Source of the DNA: Nephrocerus scutellatus
Taxonomy: Eukaryota; Arthropoda; Insecta; Diptera; Pipunculidae
Assembly: GCA_947095585.1 (NCBI GenBank)
Contig: OX352765.1
Coordinates: forward strand, 59,360,920 to 59,424,919
DNA length: 64,000 nt
Direction of reading: 5' to 3'
The position numbers and the translations under genes are program-made. Every line of letters begins with the position of its first letter. The first letter of the stretch is position 1. Positions 9,181-21,030 of this stretch are shown piece after piece. Below the pieces are notes generated by a model. That model had not been told where the DNA came from and did not search any database. It saw nothing but the letters and a program-made list of their open reading frames with translations.

Positions 9181-9241
9181 TTCATTTATATTTATTATTA
9201 TTTTCGTTTATTTCGTTAACGAAATACGTTTTGATTTTCCT
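9181..9241 (-). promoter_or_regulatory. 5' leader with perfect 18-bp palindrome; primer-binding site not canonical
   Basis: The 61 bp between the 5' LTR and the gag ATG. In element orientation it begins AGGAAAATCAAAACG. It does not start with TGG, the usual complement of a tRNA CCA end, so I cannot name a primer tRNA. A perfect palindrome, TATTTCGTTAACGAAATA, lies at 9209-9226 and could form a hairpin in RNA or dimerise genomes. Its function is unproven. Confidence 0.55.
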
Positions 9242-9242
9242 T

Positions 9243-9390
9243 GTCAGGATAACTATTCAAATAAATAAAGAATACTGTTTAACCAAAATTAATTAACGTT
9301 TTATTTTCCAGTAATAGTCAGGATAACTATTCAAACAAACAAAGAATACTCTTTAAGCAAAGTTAACGAACGTTTTATCTTCCACGTCTG
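9243..9390 (-). repeat. 74-bp tandem duplication inside the 5' LTR
   Basis: The copies begin at 9243 and 9317 with the same GTCAGGATAACTATTCAAA start. They are identical in arrangement to the duplication in the other LTR. In element orientation it lies downstream of the presumed transcription start and would be part of the 5' untranslated RNA. Confidence 0.9.
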
Positions 9391-9411
9391 TTTTGGTTGT
9401 CAGTCACAAAT

Positions 9412-9462
9412 CAACTGAACTCCCTTCTCAGAGTTATTCGTTTTATTGAAAATATATATATC
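9412..9462 (-). promoter_or_regulatory. Putative LTR core promoter
   Basis: On the minus strand a TATATATATTTTC run (about 9462-9449) is followed roughly 40 nt later by TCAGTTG (9418-9412). The latter resembles the arthropod initiator TCAGTY. The order and approximate spacing suit an RNA polymerase II start, placing U3 at about 9549-9418. Motif-based only. Confidence 0.4.
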
Positions 9463-9549
9463 AAGACAAATAATGAATAAGATTGATGAAGGAAAGAGAT
9501 AGCATGTTGAACATTAATATCAATGAAATAATGCAGGGAACACGTCACA

Positions 9550-9553
9550 ATAC
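9550..9553. repeat. Target site duplication, right copy (ATAC)
   Basis: Second copy of the 4-bp target, immediately after the right LTR. The following ATTATAATTCTG continues the interrupted satellite monomer. Confidence 0.93.
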
Positions 9554-11785
9554 ATTATAATTCTGATCCCACTATCAAACAAAAACATCCCACAAATTAT
9601 AAAATTTAGTACCCAACATTTTCTTTAATTGCGATAAGTCCCGGTAGGCTTGCTCTGATTGTCCAACATTGACAATTCTTTCATAGCCTATGACACGTGC
9701 TTTCTAAAGGTCGTAATATTTGATCATAAAATTAAAATCATGCCACACTATAGCTTATGACACGAGCTTTCCCACGATAGCAATACTTGATCCTACATTT
9801 CAATTCTGATCCCACTATCAAATCAAAACCTTCAACAATTTTTAAAATTTAGTACCCAACATTTTCTTTAATTGCGATAAGTCCCGTTAGGCTTGCTCTG
9901 ATTGTCTAACATAGTACTAGCCCTTTATAGCTTATAATTTTCTAATGAAGGTACAATTTAATTTTAAAATTAAATTCCTGCCCCACTAACATATCAGAAA
10001 CCTTCAAAAATTTATAAAATTTTGTACGAAATATTTTCTTTAATTGCTCTAATGATGGTATTATTTAATCATAAAATTTAAATCCTGCCCCCCACTAACA
10101 AATCAGAAACCACCAACAATTTATAAAATTGAGTACCCAACATTTACGTTAATTGCGATAAGTCCCGTTAGGCATGCTCTGATTGTCTAACATAGTACTA
10201 GCCCTTTATAGCTTATGACACGAACTTTCTAATGAAGGTATTATTTAATCTTAAAATTTAAATCCTGCCCCACTAACATATCAGAAACCTTCAAAAATGT
10301 ATAAAATTGTTTACCCAACATTTTCTTTAATTGCGATAAGTCCCGTTAGGCTTGCTCTGATTTTCCAACATAGTATTAGCCTTTCATAGCCTATGACACG
10401 TGCTTTCTAAAGGTCGTTATATTTGATCATAAAATTAAAATCATGCCACCCTTATGACACGAGCTTTCCCACGATAGCAATACTTAATCCTACATTTCAA
10501 TTCTGATCCCACTATCAAATCAAAACCTACAACAATTTTTAAAATTTAGTACCAAACATTTTCTTTATTTGCGATAAGTCCCGTTAGGCTTGCTCTGATT
10601 TTCCAACAGGTTTCTAGCCTTTCATTGCCTATGACACGTGCTTTCTAATGGTGGTAATATTTGATCTTAAATTAAAATCTTGCCACACTATCACACAAAA
10701 AACCTCCAAATTTTTTTTCAAATTTAATACCCACATTTTTCTTTAATTACGATTAGTCCCGTTTGGCTTGCTCTGATTTTCCAACATAGTTATATAATTT
10801 ATAGCTTATGACACGAGCATTCTAATGATTGTATTATTTAATCATAAAATTTAAATCCTGCCCCACTAACAAATCAGAAACCACCAACAATTAATAAAAT
10901 TTAGTACCCAACATTTTCGTTAATTGCGATAAGTCCTCTTAGGCATGCTCTGATTGTCTAACGTAGTACTAGCCCTTTATAGCTTATGACACGAACTTTC
11001 TAATGAAGGTATAATTTAATCTTAACATTTAAATTCTGCCCCACTAACATATCAGAAACCTTCAAAAGTTGTGTACCCAACATTGCGATAAGACTCGTTA
11101 GGCTTGCTCTAATGATGGTATTATTTAATCATAAAATTTAAATCCTGCCCCACTAACAAATCAGAATCCACCAACAATTTATAAAATTTAGTACCCAACA
11201 TTTTCGTTAATTGCTATAAGTCCCGTTAGGCATGCTCTGATTGTCTAACATAGCACTAGCCCTTTATAGCTTATGACACGAACTTTCTAATGAAGGTATA
11301 ATTTAATCTTAACATTTAAATTCTGCCCCACTAACATATCAGAAACCTTCAAAAATGTTGTACCCAACATTGCGATAAGACTCGTTAGGCTTGCTCTAAT
11401 GATAGTATTATTTAATCATAAAATTTAAATCCTGCCCCACTAACAAATCAGAAACCACCAACAATTTTTAAAATTTAGTACCCAACATTTTCTTTATTTG
11501 CGATAAGTCCCGTTAGGCTTGCTCTGATTTTCCAACAGGTTTCTAGCCTTTCATTGCCTATGACACGTGCTTTCTAATGGTGGTAATATTTGATCTTAAA
11601 TTATAATTTTGCCACACTATCACACAAAAAACCTCCAAAAATTTTTTAAAATTTAATACCCACATTTTTCTTTAATTACGATTAGTCCCGTTTGGCTTGC
11701 TCTGATTTTCCAACATAGCTATATCATTTATAGCTTATGACACGAGCATTCTAATGATTGTATTATTTAATCATAAAATTTAAAT

Positions 11786-12359
11786 CCTGCCCCACTAACA
11801 AATCAGAAACCACCAACAATTAATAAAATTTAGTCCCCAACATTTTCGTTAATTGTGATAAGTCCTGTTAGGCATGCTCTGATTGTCTAACGTAGTACTA
11901 GCCCTTTATAGCTTATGACACGAACTTTCTAATAAAGGAATAATTTAATCTTAACATTTAAATTCTGCCCCACTAACATATCAGAAACCTTCAAAAATTT
12001 TGTACCCAACATTGCGATAAGACTTGTTAGGCTTTCTCTAATGATGGTATTATTTAATCATAAAATTTAAATCCTGCCCCACTAACAAATCAGAAACCAC
12101 CAACAATTAATAAAATTTAGTCCCCAACATTTTCGTTAATTGTGATAAGTCCTGTTAGGCATGCTCTGATTGTCTAACGTAGTACTAGCCCTTTATAGCT
12201 TATGACACGAACTTTCTAATAAAGGAATAATTTAATCTTAACATTTAAATTCTGCCCCACTAACATATCAGAAACCTTCAAAAATTTTGTACCCAACATT
12301 GCGATAAGACTTGTTAGGCTTTCTCTAATGATGGTATTATTTAATCATAAAATTTAAAT
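11786..12359 (+). repeat. 287-bp tandem duplication
   Basis: CCTGCCCCACTAACAAATC starts at 11786 and 12073, 287 bp apart. Both copies share rare variants such as TTGTGATAAGTCCTG and AATAAAGGAATAATT. The pair recurs as a pair at 21417-21990 inside the next superunit, but not at the equivalent place near 28784. It therefore arose before the first two superunits separated, or was lost from the third. Confidence 0.85.
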
Positions 12360-12360
12360 C

Positions 12361-14566
12361 CTGCCCAACTAACAAATCAGAAACCACAAACAAGTTATAA
12401 AATTTAGTAACCAACATTTTCGTTAATTGCAATAAGTCCCGTTAGGCTTGCTCTGGTTTTCCATTATGTTACCAGTCTTTCATAGCATATGACATGAGCT
12501 TTCTAATAATGGTAATATTTAATCATAAAATTTAAATCCTGATCCACTAACATATCAGGAACCTATAACAATTTATAACATTTTGTACCCACATTTTTCT
12601 TTAATTACGTTAAATACCGTTAGGCTTGCTCTGATTGTCCAACATAATACTAGCCTTTTATAGCTCATGACACGAGCTTTCCAACGACAGTAATTCTTTA
12701 TCATAAAAATTAAATGTTGCCCCACTATTAAATCAAAACCTTCAAAAAAAATTTAAATTTAGTCCCCAACATTTTATTTAATTGGGATATGTCCCGTTAG
12801 GCTTACTCTAATTGTCCAACATTGACATTTCTTTCATAGCCGTGCACTCTAAGGGTCGTAATATTTGATCATAAAATTAAAACCTTGCCACACTGTAGCT
12901 TATGACACGAGCTTTCCCACGATGGCAATACTTGATCATACATTATAATTCTGATCCCACTATCAAACAAAAACATCCCACAAATTATAAAATTTAGTAC
13001 CCAACATTTTCTTTAATTGCGATAAGTCCCGGTAGGCTTACTCTAATTGTCCAACATTGACATTTCTTTCATAGCCTATGACACGTGCACTCTAAGGGTC
13101 GTAATATTTGATCATAAAATTAAAACCTTGCCACACTGTAGCTTATGACACGAGCTTTCCCACGATAGCAATACTTGATCCTACATTTCAATTCTGATCC
13201 CACTATCAAATCAAAACCTTCAACAATTTTTAAAATTTAGTACCCAACATTTTCTTTAATTGCGAAAGTCCCGTTAGGCTTGCTCTGATTGTCTAACATA
13301 GTACTAGCCCTTTATAGCTTATAACACGAATTTTCTAATGAAGGTACAATTTAATTTTAAAATTTAATTCCTGCCCCACTAACATATCAGAAACCTTCAA
13401 AAATTTATAAAATTTTGTACGAAATATTTTCTTTAATTGCTCTAATGATGGTATTATTTAATCATAAAATTTAAATCCTGCCCCCCACTAACAAATCAGA
13501 AACCACCAACAATTTATAAAATTGAGTACCCAACATTTACGTTAATTGCGATAAGTCCCGTTAGGCATGCTCTGATTGTCTAACATAGTACTAGCCCTTT
13601 ATAGCTTATGACACGAACTTTCTAATGAAGGTATTATTTAATCTTAAAATTTAAATCCTGCCCCACTAACATATCAGAAACCTTCAAAAATTTATAAAAT
13701 TGTTTACCCAACATTTTCTTTAATTGCGATAAGTCCCGTTAGGCTTGCTCTGATTTTCCAACATAGTATTAGCCTTTCATAGCCTATGACACGTGCTTTC
13801 TAAAGGTCGTAATATTTGATCATAAAATTAAAATCATGCCACCCTATAGCTTATGACACTAGCTTTCCCACGATAGCAATACTTAATCCTACATTTCAAT
13901 TCTGATCCCACTATCAAATCAAAACCTACAACAATTTATAAAATTTAGTACCAAACATTTTCTTTATTTGCGATAAGTCCCGTTAGGCTTGCTCTGATTT
14001 TCCAACAGGTTTCTAGCCTTTCATTGCCTATGTATGACACGTGCTTTCTAATGGTGGTAATATTTGATCTTAAATTAAAATCTTGCCACACTATCACACA
14101 AAAAACCTCCAAATTTTTTTTCAAATTTAATACCCACATTTTTCTTTAATTACGATTAGTCCCGTTTGGCTTGCTCTGATTTTCCAACATAGTTATATAA
14201 TTTATAGCTTATGACACGAGCATTCTAATGATTGTATTATTTAATCATAAAATTTAAATCCTGCCCCACTAACAAATCAGAAACAACCAACAATTAATAA
14301 AATTTAGTACCCAACATTTTCGTTAATTGCGATAAGTCCCGTTAGGCATGCTCTGATTGTCTAACATAGTACTATCCTTTTATAGCTTATGATACGAGCT
14401 TTCTAATGATGGTATTATTTGATCATAAAATTCAAATCTTACCCCACTATCAAATCAGAAACCTACATCAATTTATAAAATGTAGTACCCAACATTTTCT
14501 TTAATTGCGATAAGACTCGTTAGGCTTGCTCTAATGATGGTATTAGTTAATCATAAAATTTAAATC
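12361..14566 (+). repeat. 2206-bp tandem duplication, copy 1
   Basis: Matches 14567-16772 at a constant offset of 2206 bp; for example the rare CATAGCCGTGCACTC deletion variant occurs at 12835 and 15041. Scattered single-base differences are present (GGAACCTATAAC against GGAACCTACAAC). It includes a TATG insertion (GCCTATGTATGACAC, near 14030) that serves as a marker. Confidence 0.9.
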
Positions 14567-16772
14567 CTGCCCAACTAACAAATCAGAAACCACAAACAAG
14601 TTATAAAATTTAGTTACCAACATTTTCGTTAATTGCAATAAGTCCCGTTAGGCTTGCTCTGGTTTTCCATTATGTTACCAGTCTTTCATAGCATATGACA
14701 TGAGCTTTCTAATAATGGTAATATTTAATCATAAAATTTAAATCCTGATCCACTAACATATCAGGAACCTACAACAATTTATAACATTTTGTACCCACAT
14801 TTTTCTTTAATTACGTTAAATACCGTTAGGCTTGCTCTGATTGTCCAACATAATACTAGCCTTTTATAGCTCATGACACGAGCTTTCCAACGACAGTAAT
14901 TCTTTATCATAAAAATTAAATGTTGCCCCACTATTAAATCAAAACCTTCAAAAAAAATTTAAATTTAGTCCCCAACATTTTATTTAATTGGGATATGTCC
15001 CGTTAGGCTTACTCTAATTGTCCAACATTGACATTTCTTTCATAGCCGTGCACTCTAAGGGTCGTAATATTTGATCATAAAATTAAAACCTTGCCACACT
15101 GTAGCTTATGACACGAGCTTTCCCACGATGGCAATACTTGATCATACATTATAATTCTGATCCCACTATCAAACAAAAACATCCCACAAATTATAAAATT
15201 TAGTACCCAACATTTTCTTTAATTGCGATAAGTCCCGGTAGGCTTACTCTAATTGTCCAACATTGACATTTCTTTCATAGCCTATGACACGTGCACTCTA
15301 AGGGTCGTAATATTTGATCATAAAATTAAAACCTTGCCACACTGTAGCTTATGACACGAGCTTTCCCACGATAGCAATACTTGATCCTACATTTCAATTC
15401 TGATCCCACTATCAAATCAAAACCTTCAACAATTTTTAAAATTTAGTACCCAACATTTTCTTTAATTGCGAAAGTCCCGTTAGGCTTGCTCTGATTGTCT
15501 AACATAGTACTAGCCCTTTATAGCTTATAACACGAATTTTCTAATGAAGGTACAATTTAATTTTAAAATTTAATTCCTGCCCCACTAACATATCAGAAAC
15601 CTTCAAAAATTTATAAAATTTTGTACGAAATATTTTCTTTAATTGCTCTAATGATGGTATTATTTAATCATAAAATTTAAATCCTGCCCCCCACTAACAA
15701 ATCAGAAACCACCAACAATTTATAAAATTGAGTACCCAACATTTACGTTAATTGCGATAAGTCCCGTTAGGCATGCTCTGATTGTCTAACATAGTACTAG
15801 CCCTTTATAGCTTATGACACGAACTTTCTAATGAAGGTATTATTTAATCTTAAAATTTAAATCCTGCCCCACTAACATATCAGAAACCTTCAAAAATTTA
15901 TAAAATTGTTTACCCAACATTTTCTTTAATTGCGATAAGTCCCGTTAGGCTTGCTCTGATTTTCCAACATAGTATTAGCCTTTCATAGCCTATGACACGT
16001 GCTTTCTAAAGGTCGTAATATTTGATCATAAAATTAAAATCATGCCACCCTATAGCTTATGACACTAGCTTTCCCACGATAGCAATACTTAATCCTACAT
16101 TTCAATTCTGATCCCACTATCAAATCAAAACCTACAACAATTTATAAAATTTAGTACCAAACATTTTCTTTATTTGCGATAAGTCCCGTTAGGCTTGCTC
16201 TGATTTTCCAACAGGTTTCTAGCCTTTCATTGCCTATGTATGACACGTGCTTTCTAATGGTGGTAATATTTGATCTTAAATTAAAATCTTGCCACACTAT
16301 CACACAAAAAACCTCCAAATTTTTTTTCAAATTTAATACCCACATTTTTCTTTAATTACGATTAGTCCCGTTTGGCTTGCTCTGATTTTCCAACATAGTT
16401 ATATAATTTATAGCTTATGACACGAGCATTCTAATGATTGTATTATTTAATCATAAAATTTAAATCCTGCCCCACTAACAAATCAGAAACAACCAACAAT
16501 TAATAAAATTTAGTACCCAACATTTTCGTTAATTGCGATAAGTCCCGTTAGGCATGCTCTGATTGTCTAACATAGTACTATCCTTTTATAGCTTATGATA
16601 CGAGCTTTCTAATGATGGTATTATTTGATCATAAAATTCAAATCTTACCCCACTATCAAATCAGAAACCTACATCAATTTATAAAATGTAGTACCCAACA
16701 TTTTCTTTAATTGCGATAAGACTCGTTAGGCTTGCTCTAATGATGGTATTAGTTAATCATAAAATTTAAATC
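14567..16772 (+). repeat. 2206-bp tandem duplication, copy 2
   Basis: Second copy of the 2206-bp unit. Beyond 16772 a third copy begins but departs after about 115 bp (CCAGTTTTTC in place of CCAGTCTTTC, then other changes). The later superunits carry only one copy, so this doubling is specific to the first superunit. Confidence 0.9.
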
Positions 16773-17360
16773 CTGCCCAACTAACAAATCAGAAACCACA
16801 AACAAGTTATAAAATTTAGTTACCAACATTTTCGTTAATTGCAATAAGTCCCGTTAGGCTTGCTCTGGTTTTCCATTATGTTACCAGTTTTTCATAGCAT
16901 ATGACATGAGCTTTCTAATAATGGTAATATTTAATCATAAAATTTAAATCCTGACCCACTAACATATCAGGAACCTACAACAATTTATAAAATGTTGTAC
17001 CCAAATTTTTCTTTAATTACGTTAAATACCGTTAGGCTTGCTCTGATTGTCCAACATAATACTAGCCTTTTATAGCTCATGACACGAGCTTTCCAACGAT
17101 GGTAATTCTTTATCATAAAAATTAAATGTTGCCCCACTATCAAATCAAAACCTTCAAAAAAATTTTAAATTTAGTCCCCAACATTTTATTTAATTGCGAT
17201 AGGTCCCGTTAGGCTTGCTCTAATTGTCCAACATTGACATTTCTTTCATAGCCTATGACACGTGCACTCTAAGGGTCGTAATATTTGATCATAAAATTAA
17301 AACCTTGCCACACTGTAGCTTATGACACGAGCTTTCCCACGATGGCAATACTTGATCATA

Positions 17361-19397
17361 CATTATAATTCTGATCCCACTATCAAACAAAAAACCTCCC
17401 ACAAATTATAAAATTTAGTACCCAACATTTTCTTTAATTGCGATAAGTCCCGGTAGGCTTGCTCTGATTGTCCAACATTGACAATTCTTTCATAGCCTAT
17501 GACACGTGCTTTCTAAAGGTCGTAATATTTGATCATAAAATTAAAATCATACCACACTATAGCTTATGACACGAGCTTTCCCACGATAGCAATATTTGAT
17601 CCTACATTTCAATTCTGATCCCACTATCAAATCAAAACCTTCAACAATTTTTAAAATTTAGTACCCAACATTTTCTTTAATTGCGATAAGTCCCGTTAGG
17701 CTTGCTCTGATTGTCTAACATAGTACTAGCCCTTTATAGCTTATGACACGAACTTTCTAATGAAGGTATTATTTAATCTTAAAATTTAAATCCTGCCCCA
17801 CTAACATATCAGAAACCTTCAAAAATTTATAAAATTGTATACCCAACATTTTCTTTAATTGCGATAAGTCCCGGTAGGCTTGCTCTAATCGTCAACATGT
17901 TACTAGCCTTTCATAGCCTATGACACGTACTTTCTAAGGGTGGTAATATTTGACCATAAAATTAAAATCTTGTCCCACTATCAAACAAAAAACCTCCAAA
18001 AATTTATAAAATGTAATACCCACATTTTCTTTTAATTACGATTAGTCCCGTTAGGCTTGCTCTGATTGTCCAACATAGTACTAGCCTTTTATAGCTCATG
18101 ACACGAGCTTTCCAACGATGGTAATTCTTGTTCATAAAAATTAAATGTTGCCCCACTATCAAATCAAAACCTTCAAAAAAATTTTAAATTTAGTCCCCAA
18201 CATTTTATTTAATTGCGATAGGTCCCGTTAGGCTTGATCTAATTGTCCAACATTGACATTTCTTTCATAGCCTATGACACGTGCACTCTAAGGGTCGTAA
18301 TATTTGATCATAAAATTAAAACCTTGCCACACTGTAGCTTATGACACGAGCTTTCCCACGATGGCAATACTTGATCATACATTATAATTCTGATCCCACT
18401 ATCAAACAAAAAACCTCCCACAAATTATAAAATTTAGTACCCAACATTTTCTTTAATTGCGATAAGTCCCGGTAGGCTTGCTCTGATTGTCCAACATTGA
18501 CAATTCTTTCATAGCCTATGACACGTGCTTTCTAAAGGTCGTAATATTTGATCATAAAATTAAAATCATAAAATCAACATTTTCGTTAATTGCAATAAGT
18601 CCCGTTAGGCTTGCTCTGGTTTTCCATTATGTTACCAGTCTTTCATAGCATATGACATGAGCTTTCTAATAATGGTAATATTTAATCATAAAATTTAAAT
18701 CCTGATCCACTAACATATCAGGAACCTACAACAATTTATAACATTTTGTACCCACATTTTTCTTTAATTACGTTAAATACCGTTAGGCTTGCTCTGATTG
18801 TCCAACATAATACTAGCCTTTTATAGCTCATGACACGAGCTTTCCAACGACAGTAATTCTTTATCATAAAAATTAAATGTTGCCCCACTATTAAATCAAA
18901 ACCTTCAAAAAAATTTTAAATTTAGTCCCCAACATTTTATTTAATTGGGATATGTCCCGTTAGGCTTACTCTAATTGTCCAACATTGACATTTCTTTCAT
19001 AGCCTATGACACGTGCACTCTAAGGGTCGTAATATTTGATCATAAAATTAAAACCTTGCCACACTGTAGCTTATGACACGAGCTTTCCCACGATGGCAAT
19101 ACTTGATCATACATTATAATTCTGATCCCACTATCAAACAAAAACATCCCACAAATTATAAAATTTAGTACCCAACATTTTCTTTAATTGCGATAAGTCC
19201 CGGTAGGCTTGCTCTGATTGTTCTGACAATTGACAATTCTTTCATAGCCTATGACACATGCTTTCTAAAGGTCGTAATATTTGATCATAAAATTAAAATC
19301 ATGCCACACTATAGCTTATGACACGAGCTTTCCCACGATAGCAATACTTGATCCTACATTTCAATTCTGATCCCACTATCAAATCAAAACCTTCAAC
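17361..19397 (+). repeat. 1019-bp local repeat within the superunit
   Basis: The CATTATAATTCTGATCCC box occurs at 17361 and 18380, 1019 bp apart, with closely similar flanks and the shared CTCCCACAAATTATAAAA variant. The two copies end differently: the second fuses into the AAATCAACATT junction near 18570. The same length reappears as an extra 1018 bp in the right-most duplication (about 62555-63572). Confidence 0.7.
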
Positions 19398-20130
19398 AAT
19401 TTTTAAAATTTAGTACCCAACATTTTCTTTAATTGCGATAAGTCCCGTTAGGCTTGCTCTGATTGTCTAACATAGTACTAGCCCTTTATAGCTTATAACA
19501 CGAATTTTCTAATGAAGGTACAATTTAATTTTAAAATTTAATTCCTGCCCCACTAACATATCAGAAACCTTCAAAAATTTATAAAATTTTGTACGAAATA
19601 TTTTCTTTAATTGCTCTAATGATGGTATTATTTAATCATAAAATTTAAATCCTGCCCCCCACTAACAAATCAGAAACCACCAACAATTTATAAAATTGAG
19701 TACCCAACATTTACGTTAATTGCGATAAGTCCCGTTAGGCATGCTCTGATTGTCTAACATAGTACTGGCCTTTTATAGCTTATGGTACGAGATTTCTAAT
19801 GAAGGTATTATTTAATCTTAAAATTTAAATCCTGCCCCACTAACATATCAGAAACCTTCAAAAATGTATAAAATTGTTTACCCAACATTTTCTTTAATTG
19901 CGATAAGTCCCGTTAGGCTTGCTCTGATTTTCCAACATAGTATTAGCCTTTCATAGCCTATGACACGTGCTTTCTAAAGGTCGTAATATTTGATCATAAA
20001 ATTAAAATCATGCCACCCTTATGACACGAGCTTTCCCACGATAGCAATACTTAATCCTACATTTCAATTCTGATCCCACTATCAAATCAAAACCTTCAAC
20101 AATTTTTAAAATTTAGTACCCAACATTTTC

Positions 20131-21030
20131 TTTAATTGCGAAAGTCCCGTTAGGCTTGCTCTGATTGTCCAACATAGTACTAGCCTTTTATAGCTTATGG
20201 TACGAGATTTCTAATGATGGTAATACTTGGTCATAAAATTCAATTCTTGTCCAACTATCAAACAAAAACCTCCAACAATTTATACAATTTAGTACCCAAC
20301 ATTTTATTTAATTGCGATAGGTCCCGTTAGGCTTGCTCTGATTTTCCAACATAGTAATAGCCTTTCATAGCCTATGACACGTGCTATCTATGGGTGGTAA
20401 TATTTGATCATAAAATTATAATCTTGCCCCACTATCAAACAAAAAACCTCCAAAAATTTATAAAATTTAATACCCACATTTTTCTTTAATTACGATTAGT
20501 CTCGTTTGGCTCGCTCTGATTTTCAAACATAGTAATATCATTTATTGCTTATGACACGAGCTTTCTAATGATTGTATTATTTAATCATAAAATTTAAATC
20601 CTGCCCCACTAACAAATCAGAAACCACCAACAATTTATAAAATTTAATACCCACATTTTTCTTTAATTACGATTAGTCCCGTTAGGCTTGCTCTGATTTT
20701 CCAACATAGTATTAGCCTTTCATAGCCTATGAGACGTGCTCTCTAATGATGGTAATACTTGGTCATAAAATTCAATTCTTGTCCAACTATCAAACAAAAA
20801 CCTCCAACAATTAATACAATTTAGTACCCAACATTTTCGTTAATGGCGATAAGTCCCGTTAGGCATGCTCTGATTGTCTAACATAGTACTAGCCCTTTAT
20901 AGCTTATGACACGAACTTTCTAATGAAGTTACAATTTAATTTTAAAATTTAAGTCCTGCCCCACTAACATATCAGAAACCTTCGAAAATGTATAAAATTT
21001 TGTACGCAACATTTTCTTTAATTGCTCTAA
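20131..21030 (+). repeat. Unusual monomers found once in the window
   Basis: No gene. Monomers here carry GGTACGAGATTTC, ATACTTGGTCATAAAATTC and TTGTCCAACTATC variants that I do not find in the corresponding part of the other superunits. The equivalent region near 27555-28390 holds different, commoner monomers. It is either an old segment lost elsewhere or one brought in by exchange. Confidence 0.7.

Larger units (their letters stand above)
5264..9549 (-). mobile_element. Ty3/gypsy-type LTR retrotransposon, internally deleted
   Basis: A 4286-bp element on the minus strand with two 308-bp LTRs, a perfect 4-bp ATAC target duplication, a 61-bp leader and a gag-pol region. Domain order is Gag, protease, reverse transcriptase remnant, RNase H, integrase. 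That order is Ty3/gypsy (Metaviridae), not copia. No envelope gene is present. Two coding deletions make it non-autonomous: most of the RT palm is lost in frame near 7216, and part of the integrase is lost with a frame change near 6060. The LTRs differ at two positions only, so the insertion is recent. The integrase and RNase H sequences remind me of the insect mdg3/Micropia group, but that placement is tentative. The element is not carried in any other satellite unit in this window. Confidence 0.96.
9242..9549 (-). repeat. 5' LTR (308 bp)
   Basis: Upstream LTR of the minus-strand element, the same length as the other LTR and 306 of 308 identical by direct reading. The TG...CA ends are intact. 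It contains a TATA-like run and an initiator-like TCAGTTG in the expected order, plus the 74-bp internal duplication. The duplicated ATAC follows at 9550. Confidence 0.97.
14567..20130 (+). repeat. About 7.4-kb superunit, copy a
   Basis: Matches 21992-27555 at an offset of 7425 bp, checked at 16151/23576, 17521/24946, 18575/26000 and 19801/27226. It includes a distinctive fusion, AAATCATAAAATCAACATT near 18563-18581, and an odd GATTGTTCTGACAATTGAC junction near 19217. The match ends around 20130, where copy a enters a stretch of unusual monomers. Confidence 0.88.

Noticed and set aside
6076..9296. Plus-strand and extra minus-strand open frames of 60-147 codons across the retrotransposon
   Set aside because: They are shadows of the gag-pol coding sequence in other frames. 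Their products are low-complexity, with no family resemblance, while the main frame carries a consistent domain order.
5264..9549. Endogenous retrovirus with an envelope gene
   Set aside because: The pol frame runs to the 3' LTR itself, leaving no room for a third gene, and no signal peptide or membrane segment is present.
13945..14139. 64-codon minus-strand open frame repeated at 13945, 16151, 23576 and 30958
   Set aside because: It lies wholly within satellite monomers and exists only where a TATG insertion opens the frame. The identical copies follow the duplicated repeat units, and there is no recognisable domain or start context.
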